This document shows positions 28,205 through 39,447 of a stretch of 64,000 nt of DNA, one piece after another. Within the stretch, counting starts at the first letter, position 1. Every line of letters begins with the position of its first letter. The notes under the pieces were generated by a model that saw only the letters and a list, made by a program, of their open reading frames with translations, did no database searches and had not been told where the DNA came from. Made by a program: the position numbers and the translations under genes. The stretch comes from Formicarius rufipectus (lineage: Eukaryota; Chordata; Aves; Passeriformes; Formicariidae), in the NCBI GenBank assembly GCA_013399695.1, contig VXAU01001332.1, positions 62,186 to 126,185 on the forward strand, read 5' to 3'.

Positions 28205-28832
28205 AAATTTTGAATCAGCTCTGGCCAATAGTGATGCTCCCCAGGACTCCGTACCGGGCATACTCCTGTTCAATATCTTCACTGACAATCTGAAGAAGGG
28301 GATCTAGTGTACTCTAAGTTAATGTATTATACTAAGTTGAGTGAGAGTGTTGATCTGCTGGAGGGTGGGAAGGCTCTGCAGAGTGATTTGGAAAGGCTGG
28401 ATAGATGGGCTTAGGCCAATGATATGAGGTTCAACAAAGTGAAGAGCTGAGTCTTGCACTTGGGTCACAATGGCCCCAGGCAGGGCTACAGGCTGGGGAA
28501 GAGTCACTGGAAAGATGCCCAGTGGAAACGCACCTGAGGTTGCTGGTCAGCAGTGGCTGAACATGAGACGGCAGTGTGCCCAGGTGTCCAAGAAGGCCAA
28601 TGGCATCATTGGATCAGCAACAGTGTGGCCATCAGGGCCAGGACGGTGATTTTTCCTCTGTACCCAGTCCTGGTGAAGCCACATGTTGAGTCTGGTGTCC
28701 AGTTTTGGGCCGCTCACTACAAGAGGTATTGAAGTGCTGGACCGTGTCCCAGGAAGGGCAAGGATGATGATGAAGGGTAAGAGTGTAAGTCCTATGAGGG
28801 CTGGCTGAGGGGGCTGGAGTTGTTTAGCGTGC
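28205..28832 (+). mobile_element. CR1 LINE, 5' segment, split by an LTR
   Basis: Decayed CR1 ORF2, including the block ctgttcaatatcttcactga and gtgttgatctgctggaggg and the later gtccagttttgggccgctca. It stops at ggagttgtttagcgtgc, in the middle of the conserved sequence that normally continues cctggagaaaagg, and resumes after an inserted LTR at 29,483. Confidence 0.9.
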
Positions 28833-29482
28833 TGTACTGGTTTAAAGGTAAAATGGTGGGAGAAATGAGCACAACTCAAGAGAGTATACAAGTCAGATTT
28901 AAAATTTTCTAAAAAGATTACAATAATTACAATGATAGAGAGAAAAATTGGTCTTAACCCACAAAAAACACAGGTATAACCCAGCACTCTGGGGCAAAAA
29001 CAGACCAGTGTTTGTTAGCCCCCGTGTGGAGCACCATGTGGTCCCCCTGAGTGAAAAGGAGCACCTGTTGGTGAGGATGATGGTCACAGTCTTGTCAAAA
29101 GTGGCAGTTGCAGTCCTGTTGAAGTTCTGGTCCTCCTCTGGATCTGATCAGGTGACCAGAAGTTCCAACCCCCCAAAATTTTATATGCTTAGGTTCATGT
29201 GGGAATGCCCAGTACTTCCCCCAGGGTGAGGTATCATGATGGATGATATAACTCTGTGAGTCATGGGACATTTTTGGAATCTTTGGTGGCCCATTAGCAG
29301 ACATGACACCTCAGACTGGATGTGAAGGTGCTCCCCTATCTCACAGGGTTCTTTAAAGCAGCTGCTGCTGTAAATGGTCCATTATTAACAGCTCATCAGA
29401 AATTACACAGAGGGTGTAGAATATGAAGCTTTGGTTACAGCCACACAGTGATAAGCTGGTTCTATCTCCTGTAACTAGAATA
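28833..29482. mobile_element. Solo LTR-like element nested in CR1
   Basis: About 650 bp that starts TGTACTGGTTT and interrupts one CR1 copy exactly between its gttcagcctgg and ggagaaaagg parts. The 5 bp on each side (cgtgc and cctgg) fit a decayed target duplication of the original CR1 cctgg. The 3' terminus has lost a clear CA. No retroviral coding region is present. It is probably a bird ERVL-type or ERV1-type LTR; family and strand are uncertain. Confidence 0.7.
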
Positions 29483-29775
29483 CCTGGGGAAAAGGAGACT
29501 CATGAGCGTTCTTATTGCTCTCTACAGCTACCTGAAAGGAGGTTGCACACAGGTGGGGGTTGATCTCTTCTCCCAGGCAACAAGAGGGAATGGCCTTAAG
29601 CTGCATCTGAGGAGGTTCAGATTAGACATCAGAAATAATTTCTTCATTGAAAGGGTTTTTAAACATTGGAATAGACTGCCCTGGGAGGTAGTAAAACCAT
29701 CCCTATAGATATTCAAGAAATGACTGGACACAGCATTTATTGCTATGATCTAGTTGATAAGGTGGTTATGAACTA
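29483..29775 (+). mobile_element. CR1 LINE, 3' segment after the nested LTR
   Basis: Continues the copy that began at 28,205: ggggaaaaggagactcatga, ctctacagctacctgaaagg, gatctcttctcccaggcaac and atttcttcattgaaagggtt, all standard for the CR1 end of ORF2 and 3' UTR. It fades out around gttgataaggtggttatgaac, so the terminal octamers are lost. Confidence 0.9.
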
Positions 29776-32353
29776 TGAAGAAGGGGAAATGTGTTTAATG
29801 TTTTTTGAATAAATAGCTGTGCAATAAAGTATAAATATCATAGTTTATAAGATTGCAGGAACAACTTTGTAGTAAAGCTGTCAATGTTCGTTGTGTCAGC
29901 TTGTAAAAAGTAACTACTTTTTAGCTGAGAATTTGAGAATTTAAGATCACCATGGCTGTTACATTTGAGAACTCAGATACATTCCAGTGTTTCCTTTGGG
30001 ATGTGAAAGTTCTAAGAAATTATCAGGGTAAATATAACCTTACAAAATAATTAACAAACCTCATCTTCCAGGAGAAGAAAAAAAAAAAAAAGGCCTGAAA
30101 CCCACAAAACAAACAAACCAAAACAAAAACACAAAAAAGGAGGGAGAGGAAAATAATTTGTGGATGTGTTGAAATTGTCGCTTTACATAGATGAATGTCC
30201 TGGAGTTAATGGCAGTGAGCTTTTAATGATGAATTTAATTATGAAGTACAGACTTTTTTCCCTGGCTCTCTTTCTTGAAGTCAGGAAAACAAACATTTTG
30301 TGAGCATGTTTTTGATTCCTTACTGTCCCAAGTTTCCTTTTGCAGTGCTGTTGAGCTTCTCAAGGCTCCCTCATTCTCAGGGTAAATTTGAACATGAAAC
30401 CCAGGCAGCACTATGAAACCTTTAGCACGTGCCTCTATTCAGGCTGTTTGCCAAATGCAGGTGACTAACTTCAGAGGTTCAGAAATCTTTTCACTAGAAA
30501 ATAATAATATTCAAAACCTAAAAACTTATGTGAAAGTGTACCAGTATCACTGAAATGTAGTCTGGGAAAAGAATTCTGAGCTCCCTTAAAACGTGTTAAC
30601 AGAAAAGCAATGCAAGGGGATTCCCAGAATGACATATCTTCCCATCCTCATGATAATAAGGAAGAGGAGAAATCTTAAACAATGCAATTGTGGTGTCCAT
30701 CTCAGCATCTTCTCTTGAAGCTGATGCACTTTATATAAATATTTTAGAAGTTGAACCACAGAGATACTGATGATTTGCAAGGCTAAAAGGGGAGAAACTT
30801 CCTTTTTATTATTTATCCACATCAGAAGAACTTGAGTGGGGAAAAAAAAATCAACATGTCTACCTTAAAAACAGTCAACAACCATACATTAACAGGATGC
30901 TCACACAGGATGTGGGAAACTAGTACAAAGTTTTGTATTTTTGGGGTGGTTTAGGGTAAGGTTTTCTTGTACTGTATTTCAAGATAAAAATAAAAACACC
31001 ATGAAAAAAATTTGAATGAGTTTGTTGCTACTGTTAGAGTAGTACATGCATATGTTTCGGTTTGAGTTTTTTTAAAAATCAAGAACTCTCTTGAATGGAA
31101 TAGAAGTTTACCACCAGTTCTAATGTGGACCTAAAAGTACGTGTAGAACGGTTTTCCTCAAAAAAAAAAANNNNNNNNNNNNAAAAAAAAAAAAGCGAGA
31201 GAGACAGAAACCTGCAGAATTAAGTGAATTAAGCATTATTTTATAGTATCTCAGCCTAAACCTTTTTGTTCTTTGATCTCTTACGTGCTTTACCTCAAAA
31301 TTAGGTGCAAGGAGGAGCAGGTTGAGCAGTCTTGTGGTTATGCTGGATGATGTTTGTCCATTGTCTGTCTGATATCCAAAACAAACTGTATCCCATACTG
31401 GCCTTTTTACAGCCACAGAAACATCGATCGATATTTAGAAGACCATCTCAAGTGGTCTTATACCTCCAGGATAATTTCTTGAGGCATTATGACACAGAAG
31501 TGCAGCATAATTAATGACTGAGTCATTGTCCAGTGTGAAGAAATTGTATGACTAACACAGTTCATTCGGTTTAAACTGTAAGTTTCTTGTCTATGACATA
31601 AATCCAATAATACTAAGTGTATTTGACTTGCTGCAAAAGCCAAAAATCAAACCAGTGGTAACAGTATTATCTTAACACCAGCATAAAGAGGTGAGGTTGT
31701 GTTAAAAAAATTAGGGGAAGGAGATCCACAGTTCTGATGCTTTTGTACCATCTATTTTTTAATGAGATCCAATCCTGAATGGTTTCTTGAACACACTACT
31801 GTAATAACTTCTGAATATATTAATAAGCATTGACACTAAAACAAAGGAGTTTATAAAAATATTTTGGTAATAGTAAAAGTTCTGTTAGAATTACCTTACC
31901 AAAACTCAAAGTTTATCCACCTCCTTAGTCTTATAACTTGTAGGCAAAGAGATTATTCTCTTCTTCAGCAATATCAGAGTGAAGTATGGAATTTTACAGG
32001 AGATGAAGGAAATGATCTGTACATTTTGCAGTTTGAGGGTCTGATTCAGCATATACTCACTGGGAATAATCCATCAAGAGTATCCATTCAGAAAGGAGTT
32101 TCACATTATTCCAGTGTATTTAGTAGAGCATGAGAATCCAGCAGAGTTCTGCTATCCCAAAGGCTGATTAAGACATCACTTGACCTGAGAACAAAGTATT
32201 AAAAACAAAATAAATATTGAAGCTAAAATAGATGTTTTTTACTGGTTTTGTCTATTCTGAGCTTAGGGAAGAGTGTCAAAGTGTAGCCCATATATGACAT
32301 GTAAATACAGCACAGCTGATTGTGTGTGAAAGGAAGAACAGTATCACAAATGA

Positions 32354-32603
32354 GCGGTGGGCGTTGGCTGAATGGTGTAAGTCACCGCCTCTGGAGCTGG
32401 CTCCTCCTCTGAGGACGCCGGTTTGAATCCCGAGGAACTCGCTGTCACCGTCCGAGCATGCTCGGCCGTGGCAAAATGAACCTCAGGAGTAAAGGGGGTG
32501 GGGCCGGTTCCGTGCACACTGTGCCTCACCTAAAAAATCCATTGCGCAGACTTATCCCAAAATCTTTGTTTGTGATGTCTAGCCAACAGCAACAGCAACA
32601 ACA
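32354..32603 (+). mobile_element. tRNA-derived SINE, copy 2
   Basis: Second copy of the same family, 250 bp, same orientation, with a perfect 11-bp target-site duplication, atcacaaatga (32,343-32,353 and 32,604-32,614). The A box has decayed to TTGGCTGAATGG and the B box to GGTTTGAATCC, changes of the C-to-T and G-to-A kind expected at methylated CpG. The body (gaactcgctgtc ... atctttgtt ... tctagcc) is nearly the same as copy 1, and the tail is a mix of CAACAG and CAA. Different duplications prove two separate insertions. Confidence 0.88.
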
Positions 32604-32826
32604 ATCACAAATGAAAAGAAGGAAATTTCATTCATGCTACTGCCCTTTCCGCTGGTTCAGGAATGAAGAAGATTCAAGTTATGTGTTCTTGTATTTTTTT
32701 CTTTTGCTCTGCTGGAAAGAGAGCAAGCTTCTGGCTACACAGCTGGATCAAGGCTGAGAAGTTTCTTCTCTCCTGCATTCTCCAAGGCCCTGAGATAAAG
32801 TCTGTCTCCATGTGCTCACTCTTGCC

Positions 32827-32870
32827 ATCAGTTAATTTAGTTAACTGATGATTAACTAATTTAGTTAATC
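32827..32870. repeat. Two back-to-back AT-rich palindromes
   Basis: atcagttaa / ttaactgat (32,827-32,849, 5-base centre) is followed at once by gattaactaa / ttagttaatc (32,850-32,870, 1-base centre). They share the direct repeat taatttagttaa. Homeodomain-type TTAAT words are frequent in it. Confidence 0.9.
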
Positions 32871-34007
32871 TTACCGATACCATGCAAATCTGCTTCAAAT
32901 TAGAATTACCACCAGAAACATTTGGACATTTTTAGAATGCTTTGCCTAAGAAATAGATGCATATTACCAGCAGTCGCCTATTAACTTTTGTCTACTGTTA
33001 GATAAATCCGATAGTGAGGTAGTGATTTATTAATTTTATTAAGTGTAAAATATATAGAGGAGCCTATTACCACTGCCTAAAAACAAAACAAAACAAAAGA
33101 AAACAAACCAAACCAACCAACCNTCTTATTAGACACTAAAGGACTTAGATGGAGAAGAGACAATACAAATGCCTCTATTCTTGGAAAGCTTTCAACTGGT
33201 ATTCCCACTTTAACAGACATCAGGAGTCCTACTGAGGTTTCTTTCGCAAAGACAGCTGAAGCTTTTTCTGATCTTTGGCATTTATAATTTTTTAATATAG
33301 TGTGAGCTTGGTTTGGACTGTTGAGACTTGTGAAGTTCAGCAGTCAAGTCAATCACACAGACACAAAAGCTTAAGGAAGAAGGCTTTGTTTGCTTTGGTA
33401 CTTACAGATGACTTTATTTTTATTTTATTCTACAGTGAGTTCTGAATATGCATTTGTAAGGTTTCCAAATAACTCTCAAAATCAAATAGGGATTATGAAA
33501 TTCCTTCCCAGATGGGACTGGCATTTTTCAGATTTTAGCAAGATCTAAGCAAGTTCCAGTTGGTAATAAAGGTTTTGTGACAGAACAGAGTTTCTAGGTC
33601 TTGGGGCTATGGAAGTCTTTGACAAAACCAGCAGTAATCTGCTTAAAAGTGAAATGGATTGTTTCTACTGGACAGTTTTTGACAAAAAAGTTGAGGGGTT
33701 TTTTTATGTTTTGGTCATATGTTTTAAGAAAGCAGGAAAACAAAATTGTTAATAGGTTCTTTTAGCAGTGAAGTTCTACACATATGCATTTAGTGATTTG
33801 TATTTCTTGTTTTCATTGCTATGTCCAGAATAACATACGTGAGTTGACCTCTGCAGCAAAATCCTAATTGGAACAGTGTAATATCCTTTGATCTCTTCTA
33901 TTAGGGTAAAAGACTATTACAGAATTGCAAACATGTCATCATGGCTATTTGAGTCACCCAGTTTTTGCTAAACTATAGACCTTTTATTTTTTCAACTGCT
34001 GATTTAA

Positions 34008-34275
34008 TCACAGACTCACAGAGTGTTTGAAAACAGAAGGGACTTCTGGAGGCCTTGTAGTTCAATCCACCTGCTCAGGCAGTGCCATCTAGAGCAGATG
34101 CCCAGAACCATATCCTGATGGATTTTGAAGATTTCTGAGCATAGAGACTCCACAGAAGAACCTGTGCTGGAGTTCAGTTGCCTTCACAATAAAAATTGTT
34201 TCCCAGTGTTCAGAGGGAATGTCCCATAGTTTACTTTGTGCCCATTGCCTCTAATTTTGTTCTGCTTTGAAAGTC
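34008..34275 (-). mobile_element. CR1 LINE 3' fragment
   Basis: Inverted CR1 terminus (aatcacagactcacagag), then cagaagggacttctggaggc, cctgctcaggcagtgccat, agactccacagaagaacctg and gcccattgcctctaattttg, a CR1 subtype different from the copies at 18.2 and 36.3 kb. The 5' part is missing. Confidence 0.88.
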
Positions 34276-36337
34276 TTTCACTTCTCTTACTATGTTGAAT
34301 CAGCAGCAGTATCCTCCTCAGAAACAAATTATTTTACAGCTACAAAAAGAGGTGATCTTAAAGATACATATTCTCACCTAGAAGAAATATTTTTTTTTCT
34401 CATGATACGGGAAATAGGAAAAGAAAACAGCTTGATCAATGAATCTTAAACTCCTTGTCCACAAGTCTCAGTGTACAAAGTTGACACAATTACAACTGTT
34501 GGGAGAAAAAGAGATCTAAAAAAGAAACACATCTTTTCTCAAAATGCAGTTTGTTCATGAAAAGAAAGCAATAAAAATACATATTAAGGAGATTGTGCTA
34601 CTTGAAAGTCAAGAGCATCCCTCTTTTTCTTTATTTTGAGCAAGGTTGATTGTTTGATGGAAGAGCTGTCTTCCTTTTACAGCTGAGTGAGGGGCAGTAG
34701 TCCTTCTGACATATTCTTACAGTCAGTGGAGTAAGGACTGTGTTAGTACTTTGCCAAATTGGTCAAAAAGGAAGACCACACTGGGTAGGGATCTGTGGTA
34801 ACAGAAGAACATTCATTTTACCTTGTTGGCTATTTGATAACAGCAAAGAGTAGATTAAAAAATTTACATTGCAATATTTTAATGTTCTCTGTCATTAAAT
34901 ACGTAAATTATTTAAATAGGCCATCTGTACTGAATGTGTGTTTTCCTGCTTGGCTTCAGTGAAAGATACTTTTCTGGGAGTCTGCTTTACTACTCTGCCA
35001 TCTCAAGACTGTTAGGATTAATTTGCAAATGCTTAATATAGAAATTCTTCTAGACTTTGGGATTATATCAATATAAGTAACTTCATTCCAAAGCTTTTTT
35101 TCCTAGAAGCAGATAAAATGATTAACAGAAAAAAACAAGGAAATCAGCACAAGTTATCATCCCCCTTCCCACAGAGAAACTGAAATATGAAGTGAGATCC
35201 TAATGATATCGTTCTTCTATGTTTATATTAAAAGTGTTTTATTACTCTAACTGTAATAGGCCTGTTCCAATAGCCAAATAACTTCTTCATTGATATCTTT
35301 AGAATTCCTGTTACTTCATTTTGTAAAAATATAAATATATGTTCTTCATACTTTTGCTCTTGACATAGACTCTTAGGGCATAGAGATTCTGTGACATATG
35401 TGGTTTGTTCTGAGACCATGAGAGAAATAAAAAATGTTTCAGGAAAAATAAACCCCTTTCTTTTCCTAGATTTTTATTTAATACACATTTTGTTTGTGCC
35501 TTTTTTACACACTCTTTTTTATGATATATCTATAATCAAGTATTTTTACAAGTTGTGTATAACTGGATTTTTAAAATTTTGCTCTGTTGTTACTCTGTTC
35601 AAGGAGACAAGGCAGTTTCCATAGACAAAGGCTAGTGCTATTTCTATACAGAAGTATGGCCGGGTCATTTGGACACAGTCTGTCTATGGTAACTAGCTGG
35701 TTTGAAAATTTTCCTTTACTAAAGTGGAAAGTTGGAGTGATTCCTGGCATGGAACAAAATGAGTGTTCTGAGTGGGACCATAAAAACACTTTCTGAGAAA
35801 CCTGCTGCAGCTGAGTGTTTTTCCCAGATGCTCATTCCAAAATATGTTCGAGTATTCTATTTTACTTCTGACTGTGGAGGGATGTCCACACATTTGTAGA
35901 TGTTAAAAAAATATCTTTCATAATTATCTTTTATCAACAATAAGACATGTGAACACTCCACAAAGATAGGCTTTTAAGTCACAATGTATAGGATTTTCTC
36001 AGAAAAATATAAAAACAAAATTATTTTTTTTATGTTGTAAGAAAACAGATTCTATGCTGAATAAGTGTTAATATGGCTATATTTAACAAAAAGTCTCAAT
36101 ATTGACTAAAATATCAGTCACTTCAATTTTAGGCTGTCTGTTAAGACTCTAAGTAGAAACATCCTCATTTACAGAAAAATTCTTAATTTGAAAGTCAGAT
36201 TTTTTTTCTAAATGCTATAGTTATAATAGAAACTGAAATGCTTGGCCCTGCAATTCTCCAAACCTTGAGCTTATACTGTGTTGAAGAGCAGAAAGATGGT
36301 CAGAAATTCAGGGAAAATGTTCAGGGTCTGAGTCTCA

Positions 36338-38160
36338 CAGTAGGTCACACAATCATGAAATGGTTTGCAAGATAATCTATTTCCAATCTCCCTGCTATGG
36401 TCAGGGACACCTTTCATGAGACTGGGTTGCTCAGACCCCCAGCCAGCCAGGCACTGAGCACTTTCTCTGAGCAACCTGTTCCAGTGCCTCACAACTCTCA
36501 CAGTAAAGAACCTACTCCTAATATCTAATCTAAACCCATTTTCTTTTAATTTGAATCTATTCTCCCTTTTCCTGTCACTACATGCTCTTGTAAAAGGACT
36601 CTCTCGATCTTCTTTGTAGGCTCCCTAGAAGTACTGGAAGGCTGCAATTAGATCACCCTGAAGACTTCTTTTTCCAGGCTGAAAAAACACAATTCCCTCA
36701 GCATTTCCTCGTATGAGAGGTGCTCCATCCCTCCAAGCATCATGGTGGCCCTTCTCTGTACTCACTCCAACAGTCCATGTCCTTTCTGTGCTGGGGACCC
36801 CAGAGCTGGATGCAGCACTCCAGGTGGGGCCTCATCAGAGCAGAACAGAGGGGTAGAATCACCTCCCTTGATTTGATGGTCATGTTCCTTTTGATGCTGC
36901 CCTGGACACAGCTGGCCTTCTGGGCTGTGAGCACACACTGCTGGATCATGTTCAGCCTCTCATCCACCAACACCCCCATGTCCTTCTCACCAGAGCTGCA
37001 CTTTATCTGTTCATCCCCCAGCCTGTGATGCTACTGATGGTTGCTCCAACCCAAGTGCAGTACATTGCACTTGGTGTTATTGAACCTCATGAGATTCACA
37101 TGGGTCCACTTTCAAGCTTGTCCAGGTCCTTCTGGATGGAATTTCATCCTTCAGGTGTTTCAACAGCACTACTCAGCTGGGGATCACCTGCTGATTTGCT
37201 GAGAGTATGCTCTATCCCTTCATCTATGTCACTAATGAAGATATTAAATAACACTGGTCCCAGTATGGACTCCTGAGGGCCATCTCTTGTCACTGGTGTC
37301 TGCTGGGACTCTGGGCCATTGACCACTACCCTCTGGATGTGACTGTCTAACCACTTTCCTATCCATCTAACAGTCTGACCATCAAACCCATCAAATCCAA
37401 CTAAGAGAGGAGGATGTCATGGATGCTGTGAGGGACCAGTCAAAGGCTTTACAAAGGTCCAGATAAACTACATCTTTAGCCCTTCCCTTGTCCACTCACA
37501 TGGTTACTCCATCACAGAAGGCCACTGGCTTAGTCAGACAGGACTTGTCCTTGGTGAAGCTGTGTTGGCTGTCCTGAATCACCTCCCTGTTCTCCATGAA
37601 TCTTAACATAGATCCTAGAATGACCTGTTCCATGATCTTCCCAGGCACAGAGGTGAGGTTGACAGGTCAATAGCTCCCAGGGTTCTCCTTTCTACCCTTT
37701 TTAAAGGTGAATACAATGTTTCCTTTTATCCAGTCAGTGGAGTCTTCACTTGACTACTATGACTTCAGATATCCTGGAGAGTGCCTTTGCAACTTGATCA
37801 GCCAATTCCCTCAAGACTCTGAGGTACATCTCATCAGGTCCCATAGACTTATCTATGTTAAAGTTCCTTAGGTGGTCACAAACCTCATCTTCTCTTGCAG
37901 TGGGAGGGACTGTTTTCTCCCAGCCCCCATTCTGCTGTTGATCCACTCAAGAGGTTTGGAAAGAAAGGTTAGCAATGAAGACTGAGGCAAAAAACTTCAC
38001 CTGTTTCTTCATCTGTTGTTAGCAATTTACCAGCATAGTTTATCGGGGGTATGCACCTTCTTTGACCTTTCTTTTCTGGGTAGATCTTCAGCTCATCCCC
38101 ATTTAAAAAAGTCTAGTGTTTTTCAGGGCTTCTGCTAGCTGCCTGCAGCTCCAAAAGAAA
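36338..38160 (-). mobile_element. Long CR1 LINE copy, about 1.8 kb
   Basis: The longest element in the window. It begins with the inverted CR1 3' end (aatcatgaaatggtttgc), passes through the 3' UTR, and then about 1.5 kb of ORF2 read on the minus strand. The RT motif DFSKAFD is seen as DLCKAFD near 37,430-37,455; the FADD-type region lies around 37,190 but is broken. Several frames of 60-100 codons survive on both strands; none is intact. The right boundary is soft: similarity fades between 38,110 and 38,240. Confidence 0.9.
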
Positions 38161-38698
38161 ATACCCATGCCAAGTCTATCTGGATCATGCCCCTGCTCAG
38201 CAATGTCCTTGTCTTGCCTTAAAGACACTCCCATCTTAAGGCAACACAGTGGTCAAAGCCCTTGACTGTGTGCTTACTGAATCAACTTCTTTCCAGGCTC
38301 TTTATCACTCAGCTTATCTCAACCAATCAGACAACAGTGAAGAATCTGTACTTAGTTTTCCTTCTGCTGTTCTGAAATTCATTAATGTACTGCAAAGGTT
38401 AGTACAAATACGCTTGAGCACTAGTGTAGGAGAATAACTTATATAAACATCATGAAGAACCATTAAGTAAACTCTACTTAAGTGTTGCCATATGGTAATT
38501 TTCCTCTTTGAAAATTTTGAACAGAAGCTATTCCCAAGTAATGATGTGAATTCTAGTGCAGCTACCTTTGGTGTTGTGTTAGGAGTTGTGCTGAAAATCA
38601 AGTCTTCATAAAAACATACAGTAGAACACTCTAAAAAACAGACTGTGCTGTGCCAAATTATTATTTCTGAGCTTTTTTCTTTCTGATAGCATTTCAAT

Positions 38699-38762
38699 TT
38701 TTTGTGGGTTTTTTTGTTTGTTTTTGTTTTGTTTGTTTGTTTTTGTTTGTTTTATTTTTTTC
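38699..38762 (+). repeat. GTTT-rich tract
   Basis: (TTTG)n and (TTTTG)n words over about 60 bases, the complement of the CAAA tracts elsewhere. Confidence 0.85.
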
Positions 38763-39415
38763 CTTCTGTGTACCATACTGAAAGCTACAAGTAGAGGAAA
38801 TGCTAGTAATCTGTGAAGTGGAAAGAGAACACTTGCTGTAACTTCCTTTTTTTCTAAAAGCATATACAAAATAACATGTGAATTCTTAAAGCAGTTGAAG
38901 AGAGAAGTTGTACTTCTCTCCCTCATATTAAAACCTAATGAGACCTAAAAAGAACTTTTGAAATTTCAAGATAAATGGCAAATTTACAGAAGTCAATCTG
39001 TTTTAGGCCTTCTTGATATGGATGGGGAAGCTTGATTATGTGTTTATCCAAAAAAAAAAAATAAAAAATTAGTAGATCAATCCTGGATGGGAATAATTAC
39101 AGGATGCTATCTTAGAGGTAATGTAGAAGTCAGAAGCAGTGTTGTGAGGCTCTCAAAGCTGCATGGCTGATAATTATTCTTTTATTCCTAGCTTAGTGGT
39201 ATCCGGGTGTTATACTTGAAAAGCTGTCAACCACAACATTTTCCACCACATTGTATAACAACAATAGTGTGGGCCAAATTTAGAGCTTTGGTACTGTTCA
39301 GAAAAAAGCTTTCCTTTGCTTGTTCTGCCTTTCAGAACCACAGGCATGCTTGTTTGATGTGTACTTTGTCATCATTTAAGAAACCTTTTATTTACAGTTA
39401 AGATATCAGGACTGG

Positions 39416-39447
39416 CCTGACAGTTCTGAGATCTGAGAACTGTCAGG
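39416..39447. repeat. 12-bp perfect inverted repeat, 8-base loop
   Basis: cctgacagttct (39,416-39,427) pairs fully with agaactgtcagg (39,436-39,447) around gagatctg. It lies about 2.5 kb upstream of PDE4D1 in non-repeat sequence. Confidence 0.9.

Noticed and set aside
29863..29880. ggaacaactttgtag, resembling the PDE4D UCR1 exon (RNNF)
   Set aside because: Only four residues match; the following codons diverge at once and no splice sites flank it.
30951..30970. Telomere-like ttagggtaagg
   Set aside because: A single unit only; no array.
36720..37276. Frames of 80-102 codons on the + strand
   Set aside because: Antisense shadow of the decayed CR1 ORF2.
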